Source of the DNA: Paenibacillus thalictri
GTDB taxonomy: Bacteria > Bacillota > Bacilli > Paenibacillales > NBRC-103111
Assembly (NCBI RefSeq): GCF_004307995.1
Contig: NZ_SIRE01000016.1
Coordinates: forward strand, 124,001 to 188,000
DNA: 64,000 nucleotides
Reading direction: 5' to 3'
Under the pieces are notes generated by a model. It saw only the letters and a list, made by a program, of their open reading frames with translations, was not told the origin of the DNA and searched no databases. A program made the translations under genes and the position numbers. Of the stretch, positions 44,032 through 52,666 are shown one piece after another. Positions within the stretch are counted from its first letter, which is position 1. Each line of letters begins with the position of its first letter.

Positions 44032-45042
44032 CTACATACGCAGCTTCGGATTCAAATAAGTGTAAACGACGTCCACAATCAAGTTGGCGAACACGAAGGT
44101 AAAGGCATAAAACATGACGACACCTTGCACCAGCGGATAATCTCTGTTAAAAATGCTTTCAACCGCCAATCTGCCGAGACCCGGCCAGCCAAACACCGTC
44201 TCTACAATCATATTGCCGCCGAGCAGCGCTCCGATTTCCAGTCCGATGACCGTTACCGTGGGAATAAGCCCGTTGCGCAGCGCATGCTTTAGTATGACCT
44301 TCGATTCCTTTAAGCCCTTGGCCCGCGCCAGCGTCACATAGTCCATCTGCAGCACCTCCAGCATGCTTGAACGCGTAATCCGCGAAATGATCGAGGACAT
44401 CGCCGCGCCAAGCGTAATGGCCGGCAGTAGCAGATGCATCAGGGCGTTTTTGAAACCTTCCATATTGCCCGTGAGCAAGCTGTCTACCATATGCAAGCCG
44501 GTAATCCGGTCGATTTCCACCCCAAAGTCCAATCTGCCCTTAACCGGAGTCCAACCGAGCGTTACCGAGAAAATAAACATCAGCACGATGCCGAGCCAAA
44601 ACGGCGGCATGGAAATACCAAGAAAGGCTGTGCCCATACTGGCCCGGTCGATGAAGCTATTCTGCTTCAAGGCTGAATAGATGCCAATCGGAATGCCGAC
44701 AATCATCGAAAACAAACACGCCGCCAAAGCCAGCTCAATGGTCGCGGGCAGCGTTTCTCCAATCAATTCCGCCACCGGCCGGCGTTTCTTAAACGATTCG
44801 CCCAAGTCGCCGTGCACTAGATTGGATAAATAATCTGTAAGCTGGACATAAATCGGCTGATCGAGATTAAACTGCGCGCGCAGCGTATCGACCTCCTGCT
44901 GGCTCACGTTGCCCGAGTTGCCCATCATCAAATCGATCGGGTCGCCCGGCGTAAACCGCATGAATATAAACACGACCAATGCTACGCCAATCATGATGGG
45001 GATCGTGCCCAATATACGTTCCAGTATTTTCACAGAGCGCAT
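44032..45042 (-). CDS. Oligo/dipeptide ABC transporter permease, OppB/DppB-like
   Basis: A 336-residue permease with six membrane segments and the DppB hallmarks RFTPGDPIDLMMG near the N-terminus, the EAA-like ARAKGLKESKVILKHALRNGLIP and VETVFGWPGLGRLAVESI. It follows the solute-binding protein gene by 49 nt. Confidence 0.94.
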   Translation of the reverse strand: MRSVKILERILGTIPIMIGVALVVFIFMRFTPGDPIDLMMGNSGNVSQQEVDTLRAQFNLDQPIYVQLTDYLSNLVHGDLGESFKKRRPVAELIGETLPATIELALAACLFSMIVGIPIGIYSALKQNSFIDRASMGTAFLGISMPPFWLGIVLMFIFSVTLGWTPVKGRLDFGVEIDRITGLHMVDSLLTGNMEGFKNALMHLLLPAITLGAAMSSIISRITRSSMLEVLQMDYVTLARAKGLKESKVILKHALRNGLIPTVTVIGLEIGALLGGNMIVETVFGWPGLGRLAVESIFNRDYPLVQGVVMFYAFTFVFANLIVDVVYTYLNPKLRM

Positions 45043-45091
45043 AGTTGCCGTGCCACTCCTTTCTGCGAGGAAGGGGAAAGCCCCCCTTCCG

Positions 45092-46663
45092 TTATTTAGT
45101 CACGCTCGCTTTGGACATATACAAGCTGCCGTCCGGCATAGGAGCCCAGCCCTGCAATGTTTTGGCGCCGGCTTCGATCTCCTTCTTGGAGAACCCGAAT
45201 ACCCAAGGCGCTTCCTTATAAATAATTTGCTGCGCTTCCTTATAAATAGTCTTGCGTTTCTCCGTATCGATTTCCGTCGACCCGAGCTTCAACAGCTCAT
45301 CCACTCTGGCGTTGCTGTATTGACTGTAATTGGCTCTATCTTTCGAAATAAAATTCGGATTCAGGAAGTCAAACGGATCGAGCGTCGAGTTGCCCCAATC
45401 GCCCATGAACATCTGCCGCTCGCCCTTGAGCAGCATCGGCTTCAGTACGCCGATATCCCATATGCGGGTGCTGGCCTCAACGCCGATGTCGCGAAGCTGC
45501 GCCGCCGCCGCTTCGGCAACCTCTTTGTTGTTGGCGTCGGAATCGATCACGAGTTGGAATCCTTTCGGATATCCGGCTTCGGCAAGCAATTCCTTCGCTT
45601 TGGCGGGATTGTACTCGTATGGCTTAAGCGAAGTATCCAATGCAAAAGCGTTGCTCAGCATCGGACCAGCCAAGCGCGTAGCGTAGTTGTTTAATATTTT
45701 ATCAATAATGGAGTCCATATTAATGGCATGGTTCATGGCTTGGCGTACCTTGACATTGTCGAACGGCGGCTTCTGAACGTTCATTTGAAGCATGTATACG
45801 CGGGTTCCTTCTACCGTTTTGACGTCGAGCGAAGGGTCGTTCATCAGCGTCTTGGAAAGCGATGCCGACAAATCGTGGATTCGCTGAACCTCGCCCGCTT
45901 TCAGTGCGCCGATTCTGGAGGAGGATTCCGGAATGACGTCGAAGGCAAGATTTTTAATTTTCGGAGCGCCGCCATAATAATCATCAAATCGTACCATCTC
46001 GACTCTTTCATCCAGCTTGGCTTTGACCAGTTTAAACGGCCCGGCCCCAATCGGCTTCTCAGAAAGCCCCTTATCGCCTACCTTCTCGGCATACGCTTTC
46101 GGAATGATCTGCTGCAGTGGCAGCATCGTGAGCAGAATCGGCCACGGATTGTTTAACACGAATTTAATTGTATAATCGTCCACGATCTGCACTTCTTTAA
46201 CGCCTTCAAGCAAGCCCTTGCGGGGTGAGGTTTTGCCGTCGATGCCGTTTTCTTTAAGAATCCGGTCGAACGTATATTTAACATCTTCTGCCTTAAGTGC
46301 CGTTTCATCGTGAAATTTCACATCTTTTCTGAGCTTGAACACCCATTCGGTTGGAGTCGTATTTTCCCATGATTCCGCGATGGCCGGCTTAATGACTCCT
46401 TTTTCATCGGTTGTGACCAGACCGTCAAATACGTTACGCAATACCGATTCTGTCAACCGGTCGCGGTAGTTTGCCGGATCCAAACTGAGCAGCGGCCCTT
46501 TAATGCCAACCAGCACCGAAGCATTGTCTTTGGCATTTGTTGAAGCGGAGCTTGAACTGCCATTTGGCTTTTCCGCGCTTTTGGAGCCGGTCGTATTCGA
46601 ACATCCGACAGCCATGCCCAACGCGAGCATCGTAGAAGTGAGCAGAAGCGTAAATTTTTTCAC
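45092..46663 (-). CDS. ABC transporter solute-binding lipoprotein, OppA/DppA family
   Basis: A 523-residue binding protein of the peptide/nickel family. The signal peptide ends in a lipobox (GMAVGCSNT). SLDPANYRDRLTESVLRNVFDGLV, LRKDVKFHDETALKAEDVKYTF and VRQAMNHAINMDSIID are family motifs. Proteins of this fold bind peptides but also amides, dicarboxylates or opines. The start is GTG, with GGGGG upstream. Its linkage to the AtuA/CsiD/LhgO genes suggests that the cargo is the substrate of that pathway, not simply peptides; this is inferred from context. Confidence 0.93.
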   Translation of the reverse strand: MKKFTLLLTSTMLALGMAVGCSNTTGSKSAEKPNGSSSSASTNAKDNASVLVGIKGPLLSLDPANYRDRLTESVLRNVFDGLVTTDEKGVIKPAIAESWENTTPTEWVFKLRKDVKFHDETALKAEDVKYTFDRILKENGIDGKTSPRKGLLEGVKEVQIVDDYTIKFVLNNPWPILLTMLPLQQIIPKAYAEKVGDKGLSEKPIGAGPFKLVKAKLDERVEMVRFDDYYGGAPKIKNLAFDVIPESSSRIGALKAGEVQRIHDLSASLSKTLMNDPSLDVKTVEGTRVYMLQMNVQKPPFDNVKVRQAMNHAINMDSIIDKILNNYATRLAGPMLSNAFALDTSLKPYEYNPAKAKELLAEAGYPKGFQLVIDSDANNKEVAEAAAAQLRDIGVEASTRIWDIGVLKPMLLKGERQMFMGDWGNSTLDPFDFLNPNFISKDRANYSQYSNARVDELLKLGSTEIDTEKRKTIYKEAQQIIYKEAPWVFGFSKKEIEAGAKTLQGWAPMPDGSLYMSKASVTK

Positions 46664-46996
46664 CCAAATCCCCCTAATCGATAATTTGAATTATGCTGCT
46701 AGTGACTATATTAGTGGTAATATCATGTAATGTCAATCGTTTTGTGTTATGTTATATCCCAAAGATGCCAATAACCAATTTTTAACAAGGAAAGATAGCG
46801 ATTTCAATATTTTTGTCATCGCTTACAAATTTAAGTTTTATTATTACATGTTATAATAATTGACATTATAATAGTCGACCAACGATAAATTTTGCTCAAC
46901 ATACAAATTTATTTGCAAACTGGTCTTATTTTTCTTAATATATAACTAGATGACATTGATATAACCTGTCATAACGGTACAAGGAGATGAACCCAA
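46664..46996. promoter_or_regulatory. Divergent regulatory region between oppA-like and GntR genes
   Basis: This 333-bp A/T-rich region has no gene. It must hold the promoters for the transporter operon and the GntR gene. It carries GTAATATCATGTAATG (46718-46733) next to the transporter start, ATTACATGTTATAAT (46843-46857) in the middle and TATAACCTGTCATAAC (46959-46974) close to the GntR start, all built on similar (A)TAACATG(T/A)AAT-type half-sites. Confidence 0.5.
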
Positions 46997-47764
46997 TTGT
47001 TGGATCGCAATACACAGATTCCGCTCTACGAGCAGCTCAAAAACGCAATCGCACAGCAAATCAACGAAGGAAAGCTTGAACCGGACCAGCAAATTCCTTC
47101 CGAACGCGAGCTGTGCGAGGCATACGGCGTCAGCCGCATCACGGTGCGTCAGGCGATTGCCGCCGCGGCAAACGAAGGGTTGTTATACCGCACGCAAGGT
47201 AAAGGCACATATGTGGCCGGCGCCAAGATCGAGCAGAAGCTCAGCAATATCAACAATTTCCAGCAAACCTTGGTGAAGCAGGGTTTTATGGCCTCTACCG
47301 AGCTATATAAGACAGCTACGGTCCCGAATAATTTGTTTTACTCACGTCTGCTGAACGTCAGCATGCTCGAACAGATTACGAATATCCAGCTGGTTGGCTA
47401 TGGCAACAATGAGCCGGTCGTGTATTACGACAGCTATTTCAGTATGGACATCGGGGAAAGCATTTTATCTTCCGCACAGAAGGCGGCTGAGAACAAAGTG
47501 CCGTTCTCAACGCTTGATTTATACGTCGATACGGAAGTCACGCCAACGCATGTCGAGCAAACGTTCGAATCGATCGTCTCCGACGAAACGTTGTCCGGCA
47601 TACTGAAAATCGCCGTCGGTTCGCCGATTTTGCTGGTGACTTCCATCGTTTACGACAACGCTCTGCCAATTGAATATAAAAATGCCTATTACCGCGGAGA
47701 TAAATATAAATTTTTCCTGACACGGGAATACTCAGCTCTCAACCTGCGGCCGATCGCGGATTAG
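46997..47764 (+). CDS. GntR family regulator with UTRA domain (HutC subfamily)
   Basis: A 255-residue regulator. The winged helix at residues 1-75 carries PLYEQLKNAIAQQINEGKLEPDQQIPSERELCEAYGVSR in pieces typical of GntR. The rest is a UTRA ligand-binding domain (with VGSPILLVTSIVYDNALPIEYKNAYYRGDKY in outline). HutC-type regulators usually repress nearby transport and catabolism genes until a small ligand binds. The start is TTG at 46997 (or the next TTG), with GGAGATGA upstream. It is divergent from the transporter operon and most likely controls both that operon and the AtuA operon, whose upstream sequences carry similar motifs. Confidence 0.93.
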   Translation: MLDRNTQIPLYEQLKNAIAQQINEGKLEPDQQIPSERELCEAYGVSRITVRQAIAAAANEGLLYRTQGKGTYVAGAKIEQKLSNINNFQQTLVKQGFMASTELYKTATVPNNLFYSRLLNVSMLEQITNIQLVGYGNNEPVVYYDSYFSMDIGESILSSAQKAAENKVPFSTLDLYVDTEVTPTHVEQTFESIVSDETLSGILKIAVGSPILLVTSIVYDNALPIEYKNAYYRGDKYKFFLTREYSALNLRPIAD

Positions 47765-47784
47765 GCTTCTTTAACGGCAAAAAA

Positions 47785-47817
47785 CCATCGCCCGAATTTC
47801 CTAGGCGGTGGCTTTTG
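47785..47817 (+). terminator. Terminator after the GntR gene
   Basis: CCATCGCC and GGCGGTGG form an 8-bp stem (one G-U pair) around an 11-nt loop, followed by CTTTTGCTC and preceded by AAAAAA. Confidence 0.65.
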
Positions 47818-47928
47818 CTCATTGTCTACCGATGTTGTATGTATTCCCGTGTAAAATATTTGCCTCCTCAGAAATTATATATGGTATTATTTACTATATA
47901 TTATAGATTCATAGGAGGATTTTGACTC

Positions 47929-48612
47929 ATGTTAAAAAAAGCTGTACTTGTCGTAGGGCTTCTCTGCCTTCCGCTAAGTTCCATCGCCGACGCGCATCCT
48001 GGGAGAACCGACGCCAACGGGGGACATACCTGCCGCACCAATTGCGAGAAATGGGGATTAAAATATGGCGAATACCATTATCATAACGGAGGTTCAACAA
48101 GCGGCAGTACTTCGGGAAGCGGCTCAAAAGCTTCGCCTTCATCGATTCAAACAGATTTGTCGCCTAAGGAAAAGATTCCCGAAGGGACTGTAAAAGTAAA
48201 ATTGCCTTCTTATAAAATATTTATAAACAAGCAGCAGGTCCTCAATGCGTCTTCCAAATACCCTATCTTTGAGTACAAAGACATTACTTACATTCCTATG
48301 ACATGGAACTACACGCAGGCTCTGGGCATCGAAAATAAATGGGATCCGGAGATCGGCCTCATTATAAGAAAAACAGACAACAAAGCGGCCAAACTTAATG
48401 CAGACCCGGGAATCCCCGCTTCACAGCTATATGCCAAATTACCTGATTTCAATGTGTTTATAAACGATGCTTGGGTAGACAATTCTCAAGAAGAGTATCC
48501 CATACTCGTCTTAAATGATATTACTTATTTCCCGCTGACCTGGCAATATGCCGTTGAAGAGCTAGGCTTAACTACCAAGCTGGACAACGACTCCTTTTAT
48601 ATTTCAAAATGA
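47929..48612 (+). CDS. Secreted YHYH-domain protein with an internal duplication
   Basis: A 227-residue protein. A signal peptide (VLVVGLLCLPLSSIADA) precedes a short YHYH domain with HPGRTDANGGHTCRTNC, GLKYGEYHYHN, whose His and Cys residues look metal-binding. A Ser/Gly linker follows, and then two similar ~60-residue repeats: one with LPSYKIFINKQQV and ITYIPMTWNY, the other with LPDFNVFINDAWV and ITYFPLTWQY. The repeats resemble the copper amine oxidase N-terminal-like fold used in Bacillus surface proteins. GGAGG stands 9 nt upstream of the ATG. It is transcribed alone; the function is unknown. Confidence 0.87.
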   Translation: MLKKAVLVVGLLCLPLSSIADAHPGRTDANGGHTCRTNCEKWGLKYGEYHYHNGGSTSGSTSGSGSKASPSSIQTDLSPKEKIPEGTVKVKLPSYKIFINKQQVLNASSKYPIFEYKDITYIPMTWNYTQALGIENKWDPEIGLIIRKTDNKAAKLNADPGIPASQLYAKLPDFNVFINDAWVDNSQEEYPILVLNDITYFPLTWQYAVEELGLTTKLDNDSFYISK

Positions 48613-48755
48613 CACCCAACGGAAAGCCAATTCGCCGTTTCGACCCAGCTTTTTGAAGCCGACCAACACTGACTTAAACACGTCAAATTGCCTTAATAAC
48701 TTGTACCGTCCTCGCCGCCAGACCCTTGTGCTTGCCGCTGTCCTGCCTCCATTAC

Positions 48756-49982
48756 CTAGTCCGCTTTCGGCAGCGCCTTACTTTGCCGAATGTAAACGAT
48801 CATCAGCAGCGCGCTTAAGATGAAAGCCGCAATGATCAGCGCAAAAGGCAATCTCGGATCGATCGAATAGGTCCAGCCCCCGACAATGCCGGCCGGCGAT
48901 ACAAAGATCAAAATGATCACCGTCAAAATCGAAAAAACGCCGGCTCTCCGCTCGTCGTCAATCGCATTTTGCACCGCCGCTTCCAGATTCGGGTACACGA
49001 TAATCGTTCCTGCCGCCGTCAAGATCGTGCTGATCACAATCGGCAAAAACGACTGCTGCGGAGCAGCGATCAGAATCACATTGGCTGCCATACACACCAG
49101 CATTCCAACAATCATATAGCGATTCGTGTGGTCGCGGTCGATTCTTGGAATGTAAAAAAACAGCAGCAGCAGCGTCGCCACGGAGGTGATCGCCGGAAAC
49201 CAGGCGATAAACGCATCTTCAAAGTGAAGCGCTTGCACAAGATAGATGGAAAGATACGTATTTTTCATGGTCAGCTGGAACTGGTACAGTACGTACATGC
49301 CAAACACGATGAGTAACATGCGGTCGCGTATTATCATCCTGCACACATCGCCATATTCCTTCAGCAGCGGCTTCCAGCGCAGCGATGCATTCTCGGACAT
49401 TTTGCGAAGTCCGATGTCCGTTTCGTACAGTGCAAAATGCCGTAGAAAAAACATCACCGTCATGCTGATGAAAGCCATCACATACATGACCCGTTCCGCC
49501 GCAACCAGGGAGAATTGGCTGACAAGCAGCCCGCCGAGAGGCGCAAACAATCCGCTCGCCACACTGATAAATTGCAGCGCAGAGAACGTGTACGCCCGTT
49601 CCTTCGGCTCCGAGTCTTCCACCAGCAAGCAATACCATGCCGTGTTCGGCACCTTCTGGAAGCTGTTAAACACCGCCGCCGCCACAAAAAACCAATAGCT
49701 GTGGGCAAATGCCCACAGCAAGGTAGCAACGCTCCAGCTGAGAAGATCAAATAACAGCAGCGCTTTTTTTCGTCCCATCCGGTCGGTTAAATAACCGCTG
49801 ATCAGCGAGGTGAACAGCTGCAGCACCAGTCCCAGCGAGGTTACCCAACCGATCTGCTTTTCCGTTAGCCCGAGCTCCAGCATATATACCGAAGCGTATG
49901 TGAGGTATAGGCTGTAGGGCAAAATAAACATCGGCTCATAGATCAAGCAGCCCCGCGCATTGCCTTTCAGTTTGGTAAACAA
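48756..49982 (-). CDS. MFS transporter
   Basis: A 408-residue transporter with about twelve hydrophobic segments. The MFS loop motif reads GYLTDRMGRKKALLLFD near residue 62. It belongs to the drug/sugar-proton antiporter style of the superfamily, but the substrate cannot be told. The start is TTG at 49982 with GGAGAGG upstream. It is transcribed on the minus strand after the IclR-galactonate group but with its own site and no visible link to it. Confidence 0.92.
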   Translation of the reverse strand: MFTKLKGNARGCLIYEPMFILPYSLYLTYASVYMLELGLTEKQIGWVTSLGLVLQLFTSLISGYLTDRMGRKKALLLFDLLSWSVATLLWAFAHSYWFFVAAAVFNSFQKVPNTAWYCLLVEDSEPKERAYTFSALQFISVASGLFAPLGGLLVSQFSLVAAERVMYVMAFISMTVMFFLRHFALYETDIGLRKMSENASLRWKPLLKEYGDVCRMIIRDRMLLIVFGMYVLYQFQLTMKNTYLSIYLVQALHFEDAFIAWFPAITSVATLLLLFFYIPRIDRDHTNRYMIVGMLVCMAANVILIAAPQQSFLPIVISTILTAAGTIIVYPNLEAAVQNAIDDERRAGVFSILTVIILIFVSPAGIVGGWTYSIDPRLPFALIIAAFILSALLMIVYIRQSKALPKAD

Positions 49983-50070
49983 ACGGTGATCCTCTCCTGA
50001 GCCGGTAAAGGCATTGCTGCTTCACCGCAAGATGTCGGTCTTGTTAATAATTAAAGACGTTATTTCCATC

Positions 50071-50871
50071 TTACACCAGTTTGTCATCTTTGTATATTTC
50101 ATATAATCGGGTACCGACGTAGCCAAGTTTTCGCGATATTCGCAGCGCTTCCTCCGATACCCGCTTGCCAAGCGCATCGATCCGCTCGTCGTCCATTTGG
50201 CTGTGAAGCGTGGCGACGCCAAGCGCGGCGATCGCATTATGCTTCCAATCGTAAACAGCCGAAGATACGCCGGCAATATCGATGTCGCTTTCCCGCAGAT
50301 CCACCGCATATCCGCGGGATCGGGTCAGCTCAATATCCGCTTCCAATTGGCTGTATCCGGTTATGGAGTATGCCGTTTGGCCGGATAAATCTCCGCCTCC
50401 AGTGATGCGCAGCACCTCCTGCTCCGAATAAGCGGCGAGCAGCGCTTTGCCCAGGCCGGTGGTATGCATCGGCGCCCTGGAGCCCAGCTTGGTGGCCGTT
50501 CTGACCGAGGTAGAAGGCTCGGCTTGATCCAGGTAAACGAGCTCCCCTTTGTCCTCCATCGCCAAAAACGCCGTTGTTCCGGTTTGTTCTGCCAGCTCGG
50601 CCATAATCGGGCGGGCGATGCGGTGCAAGTCGCTGCCGGTCAAATACGAGACGCCGACCTGGTACAGCTTAAGACCCAGCTTGTAAGTTTTGAGCCGCTC
50701 GTCCTCTACTTCCAGAAACCCTTTGTTCGTCAGTGTTTGTACAAGCTCGAAGGCACTGCTTTTGGGAATGGAAAGCCCGTCGCAAATTTCCGTCAGAGTC
50801 AAGGAAGAATTGCGGCTTTGGATCAACACAAGCAGATCAATGGTTCGTGCCGCAGATTTATTTTCTTTCAT
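50071..50871 (-). CDS. IclR family transcriptional regulator
   Basis: A 266-residue regulator. The N-terminal winged helix (RTIDLLVLIQSRNSSLTLTEICDGLSIPKSSAFEL) is followed by the IclR effector domain with GLKLYQVGVSYLTGSD, PMHTTGLGKALLAAYSEQE and GYAVDLRESDIDIAGV, including the usual effector pocket region. It begins immediately after the stop of the MalG-like permease gene (TAA then ATG), so it is cotranscribed with the importer. It likely senses the sugar acid handled by the galactonate dehydratase and binds the palindrome at 55492-55511. Confidence 0.93.
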   Translation of the reverse strand: MKENKSAARTIDLLVLIQSRNSSLTLTEICDGLSIPKSSAFELVQTLTNKGFLEVEDERLKTYKLGLKLYQVGVSYLTGSDLHRIARPIMAELAEQTGTTAFLAMEDKGELVYLDQAEPSTSVRTATKLGSRAPMHTTGLGKALLAAYSEQEVLRITGGGDLSGQTAYSITGYSQLEADIELTRSRGYAVDLRESDIDIAGVSSAVYDWKHNAIAALGVATLHSQMDDERIDALGKRVSEEALRISRKLGYVGTRLYEIYKDDKLV

Positions 50872-51708
50872 TTAAGATTTCACAGCCCCCGCAGTTAAGC
50901 TAGAAATAAAATATTTCTGCATAAAGAGGAACAATATGGTCAGCGGGACGGAAGCCGCCAGCGACGCGGCCATAAGATCGTTCCAAACGATTTTGTATTG
51001 TCCGATCAGCTGTCCGATACCGATCGGCAGCGTTTTGTTCGTTTCGGTCGTAATCAGCACCAAGGCAAAAATATATTCGTTCCAGCCGGCGATAAACGAA
51101 TAGATTGCCGTGGCGGCGACACCCGGCAGCGTAAGCGGCAGCAGGATTTGCCAAAACAGCCTTAACCGGCTGCAGCCGTCAATCATCGCAGCCTGATCGA
51201 TTTCTTTGGAAATCGTATTGAAGTAGCCCATCATCATCCACGAGCAGAACGGAATGGTAAACGAAATATACGTAAGCACAAGTCCCGCCAAAGAATCGAG
51301 CAGCCCTAACATCTGCATGATTTTATAAAATGGAATCAGCAGCATAATCGAAGGGAACATCTGCGTGACGAGCAGGAAGGTCAGGAATGCGCCTTTCCCT
51401 TTAAACTGAAACCGCGAAGCGCCGAAACCGGCCAACGTGGAAAAAAACAGCGACAGCACGGTAGCCAGCGAAACGGACAGCAGGCTGTTGACGAAATAAG
51501 TGCCAAACGGATAGTTGGTCCATATCCGGCTGAACGCGTCGAAAGTCACTTTCTCCGGAAGCCACCTTGGAGGGATTGCGAAAATATCGGTTTCCGCTTT
51601 GATGGACGTAGATATCATCCATAATACGGGAATCAATATGAATAGACAAGCAACGGCCAAAATCGCATAAACAAGCGTCAGCAGCGCCGGATTCCGCACT
51701 TTAGTCAT
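50872..51708 (-). CDS. Sugar ABC transporter permease (MalG-like)
   Basis: A 278-residue permease with about six membrane segments and the EAA loop DQAAMIDGCSRLRLFW, ending LTAGAVKS. It overlaps the upstream MalF-like gene by eight bases (ATGACTAA) and abuts the IclR gene, so the three are translated from one message. With the MalF-like protein it builds the channel for the binding protein at 52667-54061. Confidence 0.93.
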   Translation of the reverse strand: MTKVRNPALLTLVYAILAVACLFILIPVLWMISTSIKAETDIFAIPPRWLPEKVTFDAFSRIWTNYPFGTYFVNSLLSVSLATVLSLFFSTLAGFGASRFQFKGKGAFLTFLLVTQMFPSIMLLIPFYKIMQMLGLLDSLAGLVLTYISFTIPFCSWMMMGYFNTISKEIDQAAMIDGCSRLRLFWQILLPLTLPGVAATAIYSFIAGWNEYIFALVLITTETNKTLPIGIGQLIGQYKIVWNDLMAASLAASVPLTILFLFMQKYFISSLTAGAVKS

Positions 51709-52576
51709 GTTCTTTCAGCATCCTCCTGTACACATAGCTGATCAGCAGGCAGATCAGGAACACAAGAACCGCCATAGCCGAAGCTCTGCCGAATTGGAAC
51801 TGCTCGAAAGCTTGCTTGTAAATATCGATGCTGAGCACGCTCGTTGCATCCACCGGTCCCCCGGAGGTCAGCAAATAGATGATCGTAAAATGCTTAAACC
51901 ACCATACCGTCTCCAAAATAAGCGTGACCGTCAGCACCGGCATCAGTCCCGGAACCGTGACATTCCGGATCAACTGCCACACGTTGGCGCCGTCGATTTC
52001 CGCTGCTTCGTAAAGATCCTGCGAGATCGACTGCAATCCGGCCAAAATCATCACAAGCACAAGCGAGAATCCTTTCCAGATAGCCGGAACGGCTACGCTG
52101 ATGAGCGCCAGCTGCGGATTGCCAAGCAAGTCAAGCGGCTCCTTGACCAGATGAAATTCCATCAAATAATAATTCAGCAGCCCATACAGCGGATTAAACA
52201 GCCATTTCCAGATCAAGGCGACCACGACCTCCGGAAACAGCCACGGCAGCACAAGAATAGCGCGAAAAAATGCCCTCCCCTTGATGTTCATATTCAGCAG
52301 CATGGCAAATGCGAATCCGACGACAAAGTTGCCGACTACGACCATAATCGTAAACTTCACGGTAATGTACAGCTTTTTCAAAAAACCGGAGTCGGTTAGG
52401 ACGTCCAAATAATTGGTCAGCCCGCGAAAATCATACTTATTGAGCAGATTTGTATCAAAAAAGCTGATGCCCACGCCGTAAACAAGCGGGTAAGCGATAA
52501 GCGCCAGCATAATAAAAATCGCGGGCAGCGCAAAATAAAACCCTGCCCATTCGCCTTGCACAACTTGCCTTTTCAG
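51701..52576 (-). CDS. Sugar ABC transporter permease (MalF-like), likely CTG start
   Basis: A 291-residue permease with EAA loop YEAAEIDGANVWQLIRN and membrane segments from FYFALPAIFIMLALIAYP onward. The best ribosome-binding site, GGGGGAGGG, precedes a CTG at 52574-52576 by 6 nt, giving a protein of normal length. An in-frame ATG at 52648 has no such site and would add an atypical N-terminus. A GTG a few codons further in is another candidate. CTG initiation would be unusual. The gene lies between the binding protein and the MalG-like permease. Confidence 0.88.
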   Translation of the reverse strand: MKRQVVQGEWAGFYFALPAIFIMLALIAYPLVYGVGISFFDTNLLNKYDFRGLTNYLDVLTDSGFLKKLYITVKFTIMVVVGNFVVGFAFAMLLNMNIKGRAFFRAILVLPWLFPEVVVALIWKWLFNPLYGLLNYYLMEFHLVKEPLDLLGNPQLALISVAVPAIWKGFSLVLVMILAGLQSISQDLYEAAEIDGANVWQLIRNVTVPGLMPVLTVTLILETVWWFKHFTIIYLLTSGGPVDATSVLSIDIYKQAFEQFQFGRASAMAVLVFLICLLISYVYRRMLKEHD

Positions 52577-52666
52577 GGCAATCCCTCCCCCTGGCGCAAT
52601 AATAAACGAAGTTAAAAATGGAGAGGAAAAGGTCGCTCTTCCCCTCATATGCGGACAATTTGGAGG

